Positions 31,794 to 39,417 of a DNA stretch of 52,050 nucleotides are shown piece after piece. The DNA is from a virus. Under the pieces are notes generated by a model, which was not told the origin of the DNA, did no database searches, and saw only the letters and a program-made list of their open reading frames with translations. Every line of letters begins with the position of its first letter. Position 1 is the first letter of the stretch. A program made the position numbers and the translations under genes. The DNA is taken from IMG/VR virus record IMGVR_UViG_3300031749_000006, positions 1 through 52,050 of that record, one strand, 5' to 3'.

Positions 31794-31838
31794 ACGGTAG
31801 GGGGAGCGCAGCGGAGTGGCAGCCTAACCGTGGTTAGG
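31794..31838 (-). promoter_or_regulatory. Late promoter candidate upstream of the endolysin gene
   Basis: Perfect palindrome CCTAACC-GT-GGTTAGG (31823-31838). TACCGT (31799-31794) follows 23 nt later on the minus strand, and +1 falls on the endolysin ATG (31787). The palindrome thus spans -51 to -36. It lies just behind the Mor/C-type activator gene (stop at 31856), as the lysis promoter follows C in Mu. Confidence 0.7.
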
Positions 31839-31855
31839 ACGGCATCTGAGAGAGG

Positions 31856-32248
31856 TCAGAAAGGGAGATTGAGCTGCTCGGCCGACTGCCCCTCGCGGAG
31901 CCATTTGTAGACCGTGTTCTCGGTGACGCCGAGTTTGCGAGCGATTGCGCGGCGCGTCAGCCCTCGCGCAGTATAGAGCTTGAATCGCCAGTGCCTGGCA
32001 AGAGGGACGGCGAGGCGGTCGCCTCCGAAATATGCGATCAGCCGCGCCATGCCCGTATCGCCCAGCGCCTCGAGGAGGGCGTGAGACGGCGCCGGAGGGT
32101 CTTTCGGCACCCGGATCAGAGTGCCGCCAAACCCTTCGACCAGGGCGAGCGTCGTCTCGACGCCAAGCAGCTCCACGAAATCCTTCAGCTCCCCTTGCGG
32201 AACTGAAGGATCGCGCTCGGGCGCGCGCATGCGATCGCCGTCCATCAT
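31856..32248 (-). CDS. Mor/C-type transcription activator
   Basis: 130 residues. The N-terminal dimerisation part (PQGELKDFVELLGVETTLAL, LVEGFGGTLIRVPKD) and C-terminal helix-turn-helix LTRRAIARKLGVTENTVYKW are those of the Mor/C family, which activates middle and late promoters of Mu by binding a dyad at about -43. Only one such gene is present, so it may serve both roles. It is the last gene of the early operon (ATGA overlap with GemA). Likely targets are the three palindromes in front of endolysin, I and gp46. Confidence 0.9.
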   Translation of the reverse strand: MMDGDRMRAPERDPSVPQGELKDFVELLGVETTLALVEGFGGTLIRVPKDPPAPSHALLEALGDTGMARLIAYFGGDRLAVPLARHWRFKLYTARGLTRRAIARKLGVTENTVYKWLREGQSAEQLNLPF

Positions 32249-32718
32249 TCCGCAACCGCCGGCGACTTAGCCGCTGCTTTTGCCCGTTTCAGCCATGCCT
32301 TCAGCCCCTCGATCACGAGGTTCGCGTCCTCTGGATTGAGGAAGGCCGGATCGGCCACACCATCAGGATGCGCCGCGCTGCGCGTCTGGCGGCGAACGAA
32401 TGCGCGGAGCGCCGAATCGGACCCGTTCTCGAGATACGGCTTGAGCGCGTGCCAGAGAGCGAAGACCTTGCGCACATGCGGCTTCTGCGAAGCGGGACGC
32501 CACCGGCGAGGAGCGCCGTCATGAAATCCGAGCCTTTTGAACTCTTGCAGGACCGCATCGAGCTGGATGATATCCAATGCAGCCGATGTGTCATGCCCCG
32601 TTATGCGCCGCAGCAGCGCACGGTAGCTGTCCTCCTCCATCGCGAGCTTCTTGCGGGCGATGTGGATCTTCGCGAGCCGGGCACGTCTCTGGTCAGCCGG
32701 GCGCGGGTCGGCCGTCAT
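32245..32718 (-). CDS. gemA: GemA-like regulatory protein (Mu gp16, DUF1018)
   Basis: 157 residues from MTADPRPADQRRARLAKIHI at 32718 (ATGA overlap). ARKKLAMEEDSYRALLRRIT, then GHDTSAALDIIQLDAVLQEF and ALWHALKPYLENGSDSALRA are characteristic of GemA/DUF1018, which in Mu modulates host genes and supercoiling-sensitive expression. The longer frame upstream is a shadow. Confidence 0.92.
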   Translation of the reverse strand: MTADPRPADQRRARLAKIHIARKKLAMEEDSYRALLRRITGHDTSAALDIIQLDAVLQEFKRLGFHDGAPRRWRPASQKPHVRKVFALWHALKPYLENGSDSALRAFVRRQTRSAAHPDGVADPAFLNPEDANLVIEGLKAWLKRAKAAAKSPAVAE

Positions 32719-33224
32719 GACACGCCCGTGCCGCGCATCTGACGGTGGCCCTTGGCCAGGATCTGCTCGGGCGTCGGACCGCCCATGGAAAAGGGCCCGC
32801 GCTTGGGAGCGGAGGCTTGGGCCGGCGCGCGCGCCCAGGAGGGGAGCGACACGATGACGAGGTCCGACCCAGCGGTGACGGACGCCGGCGTCGGCTCCTG
32901 CGGCTTTTCCGGGAGACCAGCGAACGGCGGCAACGCCAGAACGATCGGGCGCCTGGATGGCTTGCCCGAATGCGGGGCGAGCTGGAAGCAGAAATCGCCC
33001 TGCTCGACGATCTTGACCATACCCGCGTGCTCGTCGAGCCCGACCTCGACGCCGACCTGTTTCCCGTAAGCCAGCCAGTCCGGGGCGCCCTGGATCAGCC
33101 ATGGGCGCAGCGTGAGGCGAAGACGCGGGCGGCCGCGCTTCGGAACCGTGAACGCAACAGTGACGGGCGCCTCTGCGACAAGGTGCGGCGACAGGCGCGG
33201 CGACTTCAGAACGAAGAAGCTCAT
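32715..33224 (-). CDS. Hypothetical early protein, 169 aa
   Basis: Beta-rich N-terminal region (LVAEAPVTVAFTVPKRGRPR, RLTLRPWLIQGAPDWLAYGK), then a proline-rich C-terminus ending in TPEQILAKGHRQMRGTGVS. It starts by ATGA overlap with Gam and ends by ATGA overlap with GemA, so it is firmly in the early operon. No family recognised. Confidence 0.6.
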   Translation of the reverse strand: MSFFVLKSPRLSPHLVAEAPVTVAFTVPKRGRPRLRLTLRPWLIQGAPDWLAYGKQVGVEVGLDEHAGMVKIVEQGDFCFQLAPHSGKPSRRPIVLALPPFAGLPEKPQEPTPASVTAGSDLVIVSLPSWARAPAQASAPKRGPFSMGGPTPEQILAKGHRQMRGTGVS

Positions 33225-33757
33225 GACCGCACATCTTCCAGCTCGGTCGAGAACGGCTCGATCACGAACTCCTCGACCTGGGAGATGCTGATGCCAGCGA
33301 TCTTCTTCACCGCCTCCGGCTCGGCGAGGATGGCATCCTTCGAGATCTCGACCTTCTCGCGGAGGAGCCGGTCCAGACCAGCCTTCCGCAGCGCGTGGAT
33401 GACCGCCTCCACACCCTTGATCGCGACCTTCGGTGGGGTGACGCGCCAGCGCACCTCACCGGAGGCGAACGAGGCCGTCTTCGTCTTGCCGCCTTGCGTC
33501 AGGGCGTCCCGGTTCGCTTCGCACCAGGTCTGAACGCCCGCCTGCAGATCCTCGATCGCGCGCCCATGCGGCTCGGCTTCGGTCTCGAAGCGCTCGCGGA
33601 TCCTGGCGAGCTCATCGTTCATCTCCGCCTGGATGCGATCGCGCTCACGCTGCAGCCTGCCGATCTCGGCGATGGCCGCGACGACTTCCATGCGGCTCTG
33701 CGGCACGCGGGCCGAGGCCGCGGTGGACTTGATTCGGGGGGTTGAGGAGCGTCCCAT
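33221..33757 (-). CDS. gam: Host-nuclease inhibitor Gam
   Basis: 178 residues. The long N-terminal coiled coil (MEVVAAIAEIGRLQRERDRI, NDELARIRERFETEAEPHGR), the core VQTWCEANRDALTQGGKTKT followed by FASGEVRWRVTPPKV, and the C-terminal SISQVEEFVIEPFSTELE match Mu Gam, a Ku-like dimer that coats DNA ends and blocks exonucleases. AAAGG lies 9 nt before its ATG. Confidence 0.93.
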   Translation of the reverse strand: MGRSSTPRIKSTAASARVPQSRMEVVAAIAEIGRLQRERDRIQAEMNDELARIRERFETEAEPHGRAIEDLQAGVQTWCEANRDALTQGGKTKTASFASGEVRWRVTPPKVAIKGVEAVIHALRKAGLDRLLREKVEISKDAILAEPEAVKKIAGISISQVEEFVIEPFSTELEDVRS

Positions 33758-33929
33758 CGGGAATGCCTTTCAAGGAGTGAGGGGGTTCGGGCTGCCGTTG
33801 CGCGCGAGCGGCAAGCCAGTCCTGGAATTCGATCTCCGCCGCACGCGCACAGCGCAGGCAGACGTCCGGCCAGTCCATGCAGGTGCCCCGGCAATCCGGG
33901 CAGTGCGCAGGATCGGGCCGGACGCGCAT
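33645..33929 (-). CDS. Small C4 zinc-finger-like protein overlapping gam, up to 94 aa
   Basis: MRVRPDPAHCPDCRGTCMDW continues to VCLRCARAAEIEFQDWLAAR: cysteines C-x2-C-x3-C-x7-C-x2-C suggest a zinc site. The ATG is 1 nt after the preceding stop. The frame stays open 113 nt into gam, and that overlapping tail looks like antisense-type coding noise, so the true protein may be functionally only the first 55 residues. Confidence 0.5.
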   Translation of the reverse strand: MRVRPDPAHCPDCRGTCMDWPDVCLRCARAAEIEFQDWLAARAQRQPEPPHSLKGIPDGTLLNPPNQVHRGLGPRAAEPHGSRRGHRRDRQAAA

Positions 33930-33930
33930 C

Positions 33931-34281
33931 TCATGTGACCTTCCCGAGAACAGGGAGACGCACGACGACACGATCGAGCGTGAACAGCCGCTCGATGTCC
34001 TCGTCCGTGAGCATGTCCAGGTCGATCGTCATGAGCTCGTCTGCGTCACCGCCGTCACGCAGCCACATGAGGAGGGCGCGGATCGCGCCGAGGCGCCGTC
34101 TCTGCGGGGAGGGATCGCGCCATGCGGCGTCGAGAGCGACGACAGCCGCGCTCATGATCCCCTCGGACGAGGCTTGCCCCGCCGCATATCGTCCGCATGC
34201 CGATTGAAAGCCAGGGTCGCGTGTCGCCCTCTGGATCAGCTCGTAGAGGGGAGCGCCGATGGGAAGAGAATGAACCGTCAT
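33931..34281 (-). CDS. Hypothetical early protein after the B gene, 116 aa
   Basis: MTVHSLPIGAPLYELIQRAT, then GRYAAGQASSEGIMSAAVVA and an acidic C-terminal segment DELMTIDLDMLTDEDIERLF. Mostly helical; no known motif. ATGA overlap with the ATPase gene shows coupling. Position corresponds to the small accessory early genes of Mu between B and gam. Confidence 0.6.
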   Translation of the reverse strand: MTVHSLPIGAPLYELIQRATRDPGFQSACGRYAAGQASSEGIMSAAVVALDAAWRDPSPQRRRLGAIRALLMWLRDGGDADELMTIDLDMLTDEDIERLFTLDRVVVRLPVLGKVT

Positions 34282-35231
34282 GCCGCCATCTCCCCGACGC
34301 CGGCGAGGCGCTGGAACGCGCGCTCGATCGCCTCCTCCGTCAGGTCCTCCGGATGGTCGGCGCTGATCATGCGTGCCAGGCGAAGCGTCTTGATCATTCC
34401 GCGCAGCGCGCCGGGCTTTGTGGCGATCGCCTTCAGCATGCGGCGGGGCGCGTCGCCCTCGATTCCGGCGGCGTCCAGAATGGCATTGATGTCGCCGGCG
34501 GTCGGGCGACCCTTCGTCAAGCGCATCCCGACGCGAGAAAACAGCTGCGCGAAATCGTTCTTGCGGCCGCCTCCATCCATGCGCGTCCAGAGGCCCTGGT
34601 TGCCCATGATAACGAGGCCGATTCCGGCGCGATCGTGCAGCGACCGGAGCTGCTCCAGGCCGTCCGTCCTCATGTGCTGCGCCTCATCGACGATGAGCAG
34701 GCCCATCGTGTCCACCAGGCGCTGGCTGATCGCACGAGACAGCTTCTCGCTGCGCGTCTCCTGCACTCCCAGCACCTCACCGATGTAGTGCAGGATCGCA
34801 TGGCCGCCGCGCAGCGAAGGGTCGGCCGTGAAGAGCCATACATTCGGACGGATGCTGGCGTAATGCTTTGCGCTGATCGTCTTGCCGATACCGGCGTTCC
34901 CCACCACCACGCCGATGTCGCCGGTCGCCTGGGCATACTCGAACACGTCGATGATGGCCTGGGAGGTCGGCGTGCGCGTCCAGGCAATCGGCGCCGGCAC
35001 GCTGCTGGCGCTGCTCGCCATCGCCTCCTGCGCATCAAGCCACACGCGCACCTTGTCGGACACCTGCCCGACGCGGCCTTCGTATGTGCCGTTCATCCAG
35101 GCGGAGAGTGTGCTGCTGCCAATGCCGGCGCGGCGCGCGATTGCCGCGAGCGAAACCGAATGCTTGGCGAGGTAGTCTTTTACCCGCTCGCGGAGCGTTT
35201 CGATTTCCTTGTGGGCCTGTTCTTCGTCCAT
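34278..35231 (-). CDS. Transposition target-DNA ATPase (MuB-like)
   Basis: 317 residues. An N-terminal helix-turn-helix (LAAIARRAGIGSSTLSAWMN, residues 28-47) precedes an AAA+ domain with Walker A GNAGIGKT (111-118), Walker B LLIVDEA (178-184) and sensor VIMGNQGLW (207-215). The C-terminal winged part (APRRMLKAIATKPGALRGMI) completes the MuB layout. MuB coats target DNA, activates MuA and gives target immunity. Encoded right after the transposase. Confidence 0.95.
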   Translation of the reverse strand: MDEEQAHKEIETLRERVKDYLAKHSVSLAAIARRAGIGSSTLSAWMNGTYEGRVGQVSDKVRVWLDAQEAMASSASSVPAPIAWTRTPTSQAIIDVFEYAQATGDIGVVVGNAGIGKTISAKHYASIRPNVWLFTADPSLRGGHAILHYIGEVLGVQETRSEKLSRAISQRLVDTMGLLIVDEAQHMRTDGLEQLRSLHDRAGIGLVIMGNQGLWTRMDGGGRKNDFAQLFSRVGMRLTKGRPTAGDINAILDAAGIEGDAPRRMLKAIATKPGALRGMIKTLRLARMISADHPEDLTEEAIERAFQRLAGVGEMAA

Positions 35232-35260
35232 TGTGGTTTCCTGTTCTGGTTGGTGGGTGG

Positions 35261-37255
35261 TCAGTCGTCGGTCAGAGCGCCCTTGATCAGACGCAGCCCC
35301 TTCCGAATGTCGTTTTCAAAGCGGAGATCCTCGGCTTCACGCTCGGTCATGGCGTCGTCGTCGAGGGACAGGTCCAGCGCGAGCGCGCTCTTGCGAGCCG
35401 GGATGAACGGCCGCACCGCGGCCGGCGCGGGGAGAGCAGCAGGGGCCTCATCTTCGGGCTGCAGCTTGGCGAGGTCCGCGAGCGTGAGCCGCTGCTCGGC
35501 AGCGAGCTGCTCTTTCACGCCACGCCGGAACTGGCGCCGCGCCTGCGCATGCTCGCGTGCCTTTGTGGTATCGTCGAAGCCGGCGGCCTCGAGCAGGCGC
35601 GCTTCACCGATCGGCTGACCATCCAGAGCGGCCACCTGGAGCGTTCCGTGCAGGCGGTCAGGATCGAAGCGCACGACCACGCGCTTGCCGCGCCACTCCC
35701 AGAGCGCCTCGTCGAAATACCGGTTGCCGAAGAGATGGACGGTCCCATCCGGGCGCACCGTCACGCCCTCCGCCGCCAGCAGGCACAGACGCCTCTGCGC
35801 TTCGGTTGCGCGCCGGATCAGGCTCTGCGCGAAGCTCGCGTCGAATGCTTCATCGAAACTGAGGCGGCCGCCACACACGCGCGACCGCCGCCCAGGACGT
35901 GCGTTGTGCGCGCGGATCTCGCGGTCGATGATCCTGACGAACTCGTCGAAGGGGATGGCCCGGCTGCCGTAATTCTCCGGCTTGGCCATCGGGCTGTTGC
36001 CGGTATAGGCGCCCTCGAACGCGGGGTGCTTGGCGATGTCGCGCGCGAAGTCGCCGAAGCCGCGCTCGATCGGCTTGCTCTGGCCGGCATACGGCGTCGT
36101 CCAGTGAATCTCAACGCCGAGCTGCGTGATGATCCCGGCAGGATCATCGTCCTTGACCTTGAACCGGTAACGGTTCGGGGTGCGGCCGGTCAGCCACTTC
36201 GAAGCGAAGGCGCGGCCGTTGTCGAGATAGAGATGATCGGGAATACCGTAGCCCGCGATCATGTCGCCGAAGGCGAGCCGAACGGAGTCCTTGTTCTCGG
36301 ATTTGGCTGTGCGCCAGGCGAGGAACTTGCCCGAATAGAGATCCTGGAAGGCGATCGTCAGCGGCCGCCCGATGGTGCCGTCCTCGAATTTCACGAAGAC
36401 GTCCCACTTGTGGCCGTCCGTGTTCACCGCCTGCAGCGAATGGAAGTGGGAGCGGTCACGCTCCTGGGCAGGATACAGCCGCTTGAGCGCGTCTTCGCCC
36501 TTTCGCGCGAGAATCACCGTCGGGCGCGGCAGCTCGTCGACGCGGCGGCGCAGTGTCCGGGCGGCAGGCATCGTCCAGCCATGCTCCCGCGCGATCGCCT
36601 CAGTGCGCCGGTAACAGCTCTCGAAGCTGGGCTCCGCCAGACGCATGTAATCGGCGTAGAAGACGCCCCAGACATTCTCGTCGATCTCGATCTTCTGCCG
36701 CGCGCCACCGCGTTTCGCGGGGGTAAGAGCCGCCATCCAGTCGTCGCGTCGCACGCCGCGTGTGCGCTCGATCCAACCGTAGATCGTGGAGGCGCCAACA
36801 TCGAATTCCGCGGCGACAGCGCGCACGGCATCCGTTGTCGTCATCTCGCGCTCCAGCGCGCCGATCCGCTGCAACGCCGCGAGGCGCCGGTGACCTTCGT
36901 CCTTGTTCTTGTCCGCCTGCCGCTCGAACCACGCCCACAGCGCGGCGCGGCCATCGTCATCGATGCGCCGCGTCTTCGGCTGGGGATCTGCCGCTGCGGG
37001 CGCAGGCGCCTCGTCAGATGCCTGCGCCTGGCGCATCGCCAGGAGCGCGGCCTGCGCGCTCTCTGGCAGAAGGCTGATGTGGTATTCCGTGCCGCCTCCG
37101 CGGCCGCTACGGCGGCGCGCCTTGTCCGTGCGGTCCCAGCCTTCGCGCTGGATGTATTTCAACGAACCTTGGCGAGTTGCCGGCAAGTCCGGCAATCCCA
37201 GAGCAGCGATCTCCGTCGCGGAAAGCCATTCACGATGGAGATCGCGCTTTGTCAT
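35261..37255 (-). CDS. DDE transposase (MuA-like)
   Basis: 664 residues, almost the size of MuA (663). Residues 1-75 form the Mu-type DNA-binding domain (LSATEIAALGLPDLP, TEYHISLLPESAQA). A second HTH follows (TTDAVRAVAAEFDVGASTIY). The catalytic core has Asp280 (NTDGHKWDVF), Asp345 (LYLDNGRAF) and Glu397 (QSKPIERGF), aligned with Mu D269, D336 and E392. NRYRFKVKDDDPAG is shared nearly word for word with Mu. The C-terminal Mu beta-barrel domain (TVHLFGNRYFDEALWEWRGK) follows. All catalytic residues are present, so it should be active. Confidence 0.97.
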   Translation of the reverse strand: MTKRDLHREWLSATEIAALGLPDLPATRQGSLKYIQREGWDRTDKARRRSGRGGGTEYHISLLPESAQAALLAMRQAQASDEAPAPAAADPQPKTRRIDDDGRAALWAWFERQADKNKDEGHRRLAALQRIGALEREMTTTDAVRAVAAEFDVGASTIYGWIERTRGVRRDDWMAALTPAKRGGARQKIEIDENVWGVFYADYMRLAEPSFESCYRRTEAIAREHGWTMPAARTLRRRVDELPRPTVILARKGEDALKRLYPAQERDRSHFHSLQAVNTDGHKWDVFVKFEDGTIGRPLTIAFQDLYSGKFLAWRTAKSENKDSVRLAFGDMIAGYGIPDHLYLDNGRAFASKWLTGRTPNRYRFKVKDDDPAGIITQLGVEIHWTTPYAGQSKPIERGFGDFARDIAKHPAFEGAYTGNSPMAKPENYGSRAIPFDEFVRIIDREIRAHNARPGRRSRVCGGRLSFDEAFDASFAQSLIRRATEAQRRLCLLAAEGVTVRPDGTVHLFGNRYFDEALWEWRGKRVVVRFDPDRLHGTLQVAALDGQPIGEARLLEAAGFDDTTKAREHAQARRQFRRGVKEQLAAEQRLTLADLAKLQPEDEAPAALPAPAAVRPFIPARKSALALDLSLDDDAMTEREAEDLRFENDIRKGLRLIKGALTDD
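37031..37230. repeat. Direct repeat copy 1 (5' end of the transposase gene)
   Basis: 200 bp, from GCGCATCGCC to GAAAGCCATT, repeated at 37273-37472 with long identical stretches and same length. It encodes the transposase DNA-binding domain in one copy and the free domain protein in the other. A tandem duplication of the 5' end of the transposase gene, followed by divergence in the middle, explains it. Confidence 0.85.
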
Positions 37256-37563
37256 TCAGCGGGCGCCTCAGTGCGCATCGCCATGAACGCGGCCTGATCG
37301 CTCTCGGGCAGAAGGCTGATGTGGTATTCTGTGCCGCCTCCGCGGCCGGCGCGCGGGCGCGCCTTGTCTGTGCGGTCCCAGCCTTCGCGCTGGGCAAGTG
37401 CCCAGACACCCTGTTGAGTCGCTGGCACTTGCGGCAGCCGAAATGCTGCGATCTCCTTCGCGGAAAGCCATTCCTTGCGATTTTTCGGCTGGAGCAGCCC
37501 CCTGCCGCTACCTGGCTGTTTGCAGATCCCGAGCTTGCGGATGCGATCCTCGACCGAAATCAT
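37252..37563 (-). CDS. Free Mu-type transposase DNA-binding domain protein, 103 aa
   Basis: Starts MISVEDRIRKLGICKQPGSG at 37563 (ATGA overlap with the HTH gene) and contains LSAKEIAAFRLPQVPATQQG and TEYHISLLPESDQAAFMAMR, clearly paralogous to residues 11-75 of the adjacent transposase. It has no catalytic core. In Mu the repressor and transposase share this domain and compete for the same operators, so this protein may bind prophage ends or the internal enhancer and tune transposition. That role is inference. Confidence 0.85.
   Translation of the reverse strand: MISVEDRIRKLGICKQPGSGRGLLQPKNRKEWLSAKEIAAFRLPQVPATQQGVWALAQREGWDRTDKARPRAGRGGGTEYHISLLPESDQAAFMAMRTEAPAE
37273..37472. repeat. Direct repeat copy 2 (free DNA-binding domain gene)
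   Basis: Second copy of the 200-bp repeat, 242 bp from the first. The two ends of the copies are most alike; the middle (recognition helix region, WALAQ against KYIQ) has diverged, as expected if binding specificity changed after duplication. Confidence 0.85.
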
Positions 37564-38054
37564 GATTGCCCGGGCCGTTTGATGCCGTAGCCCTCGAGCC
37601 ATTCGTAGAACGTCTTGTCGGTTAGACCGCGACTATGAAGCAGATTGAAATAAACTTGAGGACCATGTGCGGCGGCAAATCGGCGTTCAGCTTCCGCGCC
37701 GTCGCGCCATCCTTCGTCGTGTACTTCTGCGAATGTGTTTTGGAACAGACCATAGAGGCGCAGATCCCTCGCTTGCTTTACCTGCGGCTGGAGTGAGTCG
37801 CGCGTCCCTATTTGAAGCCATTCGAACGAAACATTGGTTGCCTGAGCGATCCGATGAAGCACCTGCCATGAGGGGCTTCGATGACCGTTGAGATACGCAC
37901 TCATGGTTGCGCGCGATACGCCTGCAATCTTGGCGAATTCAGCATCAGTTGCCGCCGCGCCCGTTGCCCGAACATGTCGAAGGCGTGCTGCAATTGAATC
38001 AGGTCCAACCTCAACGCTTGGGCGTCCTGGCCTGCCGTTCGAAAAATCGCTCAT
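37560..38054 (-). CDS. Early HTH regulator, 164 aa
   Basis: Start at MSDFSNGRPGRPSVEVGPDS (38054), overlapping the previous stop as ATGA. A Cro/C1-type helix-turn-helix is visible at EFAKIAGVSRATMSAYLNGH (about residues 41-60), followed by WQVLHRIAQATNVSFEWLQI. The C-terminal part (VYFNLLHSRGLTDKTFYEWL) looks like a second helical, possibly HTH, domain. It resembles the repressor at 39418 in design but is in the early operon, so it may be an antirepressor or second regulator. Confidence 0.75.
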   Translation of the reverse strand: MSDFSNGRPGRPSVEVGPDSIAARLRHVRATGAAATDAEFAKIAGVSRATMSAYLNGHRSPSWQVLHRIAQATNVSFEWLQIGTRDSLQPQVKQARDLRLYGLFQNTFAEVHDEGWRDGAEAERRFAAAHGPQVYFNLLHSRGLTDKTFYEWLEGYGIKRPGQS

Positions 38055-38200
38055 TGACCACCCATCAGCAGCGAGAGCGCGTAAAACGGCACCGACGCAT
38101 ATCGGATTGCCTCGAAGATCTGTTCGGGGAAGAGAATGAGCGCGAGCACCCAGATTCCGACGCTCAACCAGAACCAAGCAGGGAGGATGCGTTCGCCCAT
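38051..38200 (-). CDS. 49-residue membrane protein of the early operon
   Basis: Frame from the ATG at 38200 (overlapping the ParB-domain stop as TGATG) to a TGA overlapping the next ATG (ATGA at 38054). It encodes MGERILPAWFWLSVGIWVLA followed by a second hydrophobic stretch (YASVPFYALSLLMGG): one or two membrane segments with a short polar link. Start and stop are both coupled to neighbours, so it is very probably translated. Early small membrane proteins in phages often act in superinfection exclusion; that is only a guess here. Confidence 0.7.
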   Translation of the reverse strand: MGERILPAWFWLSVGIWVLALILFPEQIFEAIRYASVPFYALSLLMGGQ

Positions 38201-39033
38201 CACTTGCCTCCCTTTTTCTTGGCTTCGGCATTGATGAAGGCGACGATTAGGAGCCGCTCCGCTTGCTCAGCGTTGCTCCAGGCTTTTTTGACAGCTTCGA
38301 GGTTGCGAAGCGTGGCGGAAGGCAGAGCTTCCTTGGCGCCGGCGCTCCGTAGCGCATCCTCAAAACGCATGCCCGTATCTTGGACGAGCTTCAGGAGCGC
38401 AGACTGCTTGTCGCGACCAAGCCGAACAATTGCATCCAGCACAGATGCATTTCTTGACGCCGACGTCCCTTTGAGAGCGTTCCAGACATCCGCGTCGATC
38501 CCGTTTTTTCTCTTAAGGGAGCGCTGGACCGTCTTTAAATGAAGATTGAATTGGGCCGCGGTATCTTTCCAAAAGCGCGTGCCGTCTGGCTCACCATCAA
38601 AGGGACAAATTTGTCCCTTTGATCGACGATCGCCCCCGCGCGTCACTGGCCCGTGGATACGCGTCCAGACCTCGCGCCGTTCAGCGAGGAAGACGGCAAT
38701 ATCGTATGGCGTCAGTTCATGCCGATAGAGGTTCTCGTCGATTTCACGCAGCCGCAGCTCGTCTTCAGATCCCTCGATCACGACGGCCCGAAGGTGCTTC
38801 ACATTGAAACGGCGCGCTCCCTCAACGCGATGCGCGCCCGCAATCAATCGATATCGGTGCTCGCCGGGCCTCAGTTCATCATCGCCGTAGATCGGCGCCA
38901 CCATGATCGGCGTGATCTGACCGTTTTCGTTGATGGATGCGCCGATCCGCATCGCTTCGCCATCGTCGATTTCACGTAGCCGATTGGTGACCTCGATCTC
39001 GTCGATCGGGATCATGCGAACTTCAGACGTCAT
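38200..39033 (-). CDS. Phage ParB-domain protein, 277 aa
   Basis: The N-terminal ParB/Srx fold is clear: MIPIDEIEVTNRLREI, then SINENGQITPIMVAPIYGD and GEHRYRLIAGAHRVEGARRF (the nucleotide-binding box). A central helix-turn-helix (FWKDTAAQFNLHLKTVQRSL) and a basic C-terminus follow. It is encoded between Ner and the HTH gene in the early operon. It is unlikely to be a partition protein for an integrating phage without ParA; a regulatory CTP-binding role is more probable. Unrelated in length and sequence detail to the island ParB it interrupts. Confidence 0.85.
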   Translation of the reverse strand: MTSEVRMIPIDEIEVTNRLREIDDGEAMRIGASINENGQITPIMVAPIYGDDELRPGEHRYRLIAGAHRVEGARRFNVKHLRAVVIEGSEDELRLREIDENLYRHELTPYDIAVFLAERREVWTRIHGPVTRGGDRRSKGQICPFDGEPDGTRFWKDTAAQFNLHLKTVQRSLKRKNGIDADVWNALKGTSASRNASVLDAIVRLGRDKQSALLKLVQDTGMRFEDALRSAGAKEALPSATLRNLEAVKKAWSNAEQAERLLIVAFINAEAKKKGGK

Positions 39034-39326
39034 GCCGCATTTCCTTTTTGTTGACGGACGTATCCAATCGCGGGATGAGTCAGCCGCCGGCCGCGCGGAT
39101 CGATACGAATGGGTGAACCGTTGGCGTCGTATCGGCTCGGCCAGATTTCCTGCGGCGGAATGCCGAGGAAATCAGCGATCACCTGCTGAACGAAGGGAGC
39201 CCGGCGGCGTAAAGCGATGGACACAGCAGCACTTGAGAAACCCGCTTGGAGCCCGAGCTCCGTCAATGTCGATCCACGTTTGCGGATTGCTTCCTTCACT
39301 TCGTCAGGCGTCATGTCATGCTTCAT
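39030..39326 (-). CDS. ner: Ner-like early repressor (Nlp/SfsB family)
   Basis: 98 residues. MTPDEVKEAIRKRGSTLTEL, then GLQAGFSSAAVSIALRRR and IADFLGIPPQEIWPSRYDA are diagnostic of Ner, whose helix-turn-helix represses the early and repressor promoters after infection. First gene of the early operon, 91 bp from the divergent repressor gene. Confidence 0.93.
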   Translation of the reverse strand: MKHDMTPDEVKEAIRKRGSTLTELGLQAGFSSAAVSIALRRRAPFVQQVIADFLGIPPQEIWPSRYDANGSPIRIDPRGRRLTHPAIGYVRQQKGNAA

Positions 39327-39355
39327 GGGTCATTCGCCACTCCATCTAAAACAAA

Positions 39356-39385
39356 TGGATAGGCACGCGTCCCGATTCGTGTCAA
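39356..39385 (-). promoter_or_regulatory. Early promoter candidate (ner-A-B operon)
   Basis: On the minus strand TTGACA (39385-39380), 18 bp, TATCCA (39361-39356), about 30 nt before the ner ATG. The divergent repressor gene starts at 39418, and TATGAT (39387-39392, plus strand) next to this -35 could be its -10. The 91-bp region therefore must hold repressor and Ner operators. Confidence 0.6.
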
Positions 39386-39417
39386 GTATGATCCGTATCG
39401 AGATAAGGTTTCTCTGA

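Noticed and set aside
35084-37297. 737-codon plus-strand ORF
   Set aside because: Antisense to the MuA-like transposase with intact catalytic residues; no domain of its own.
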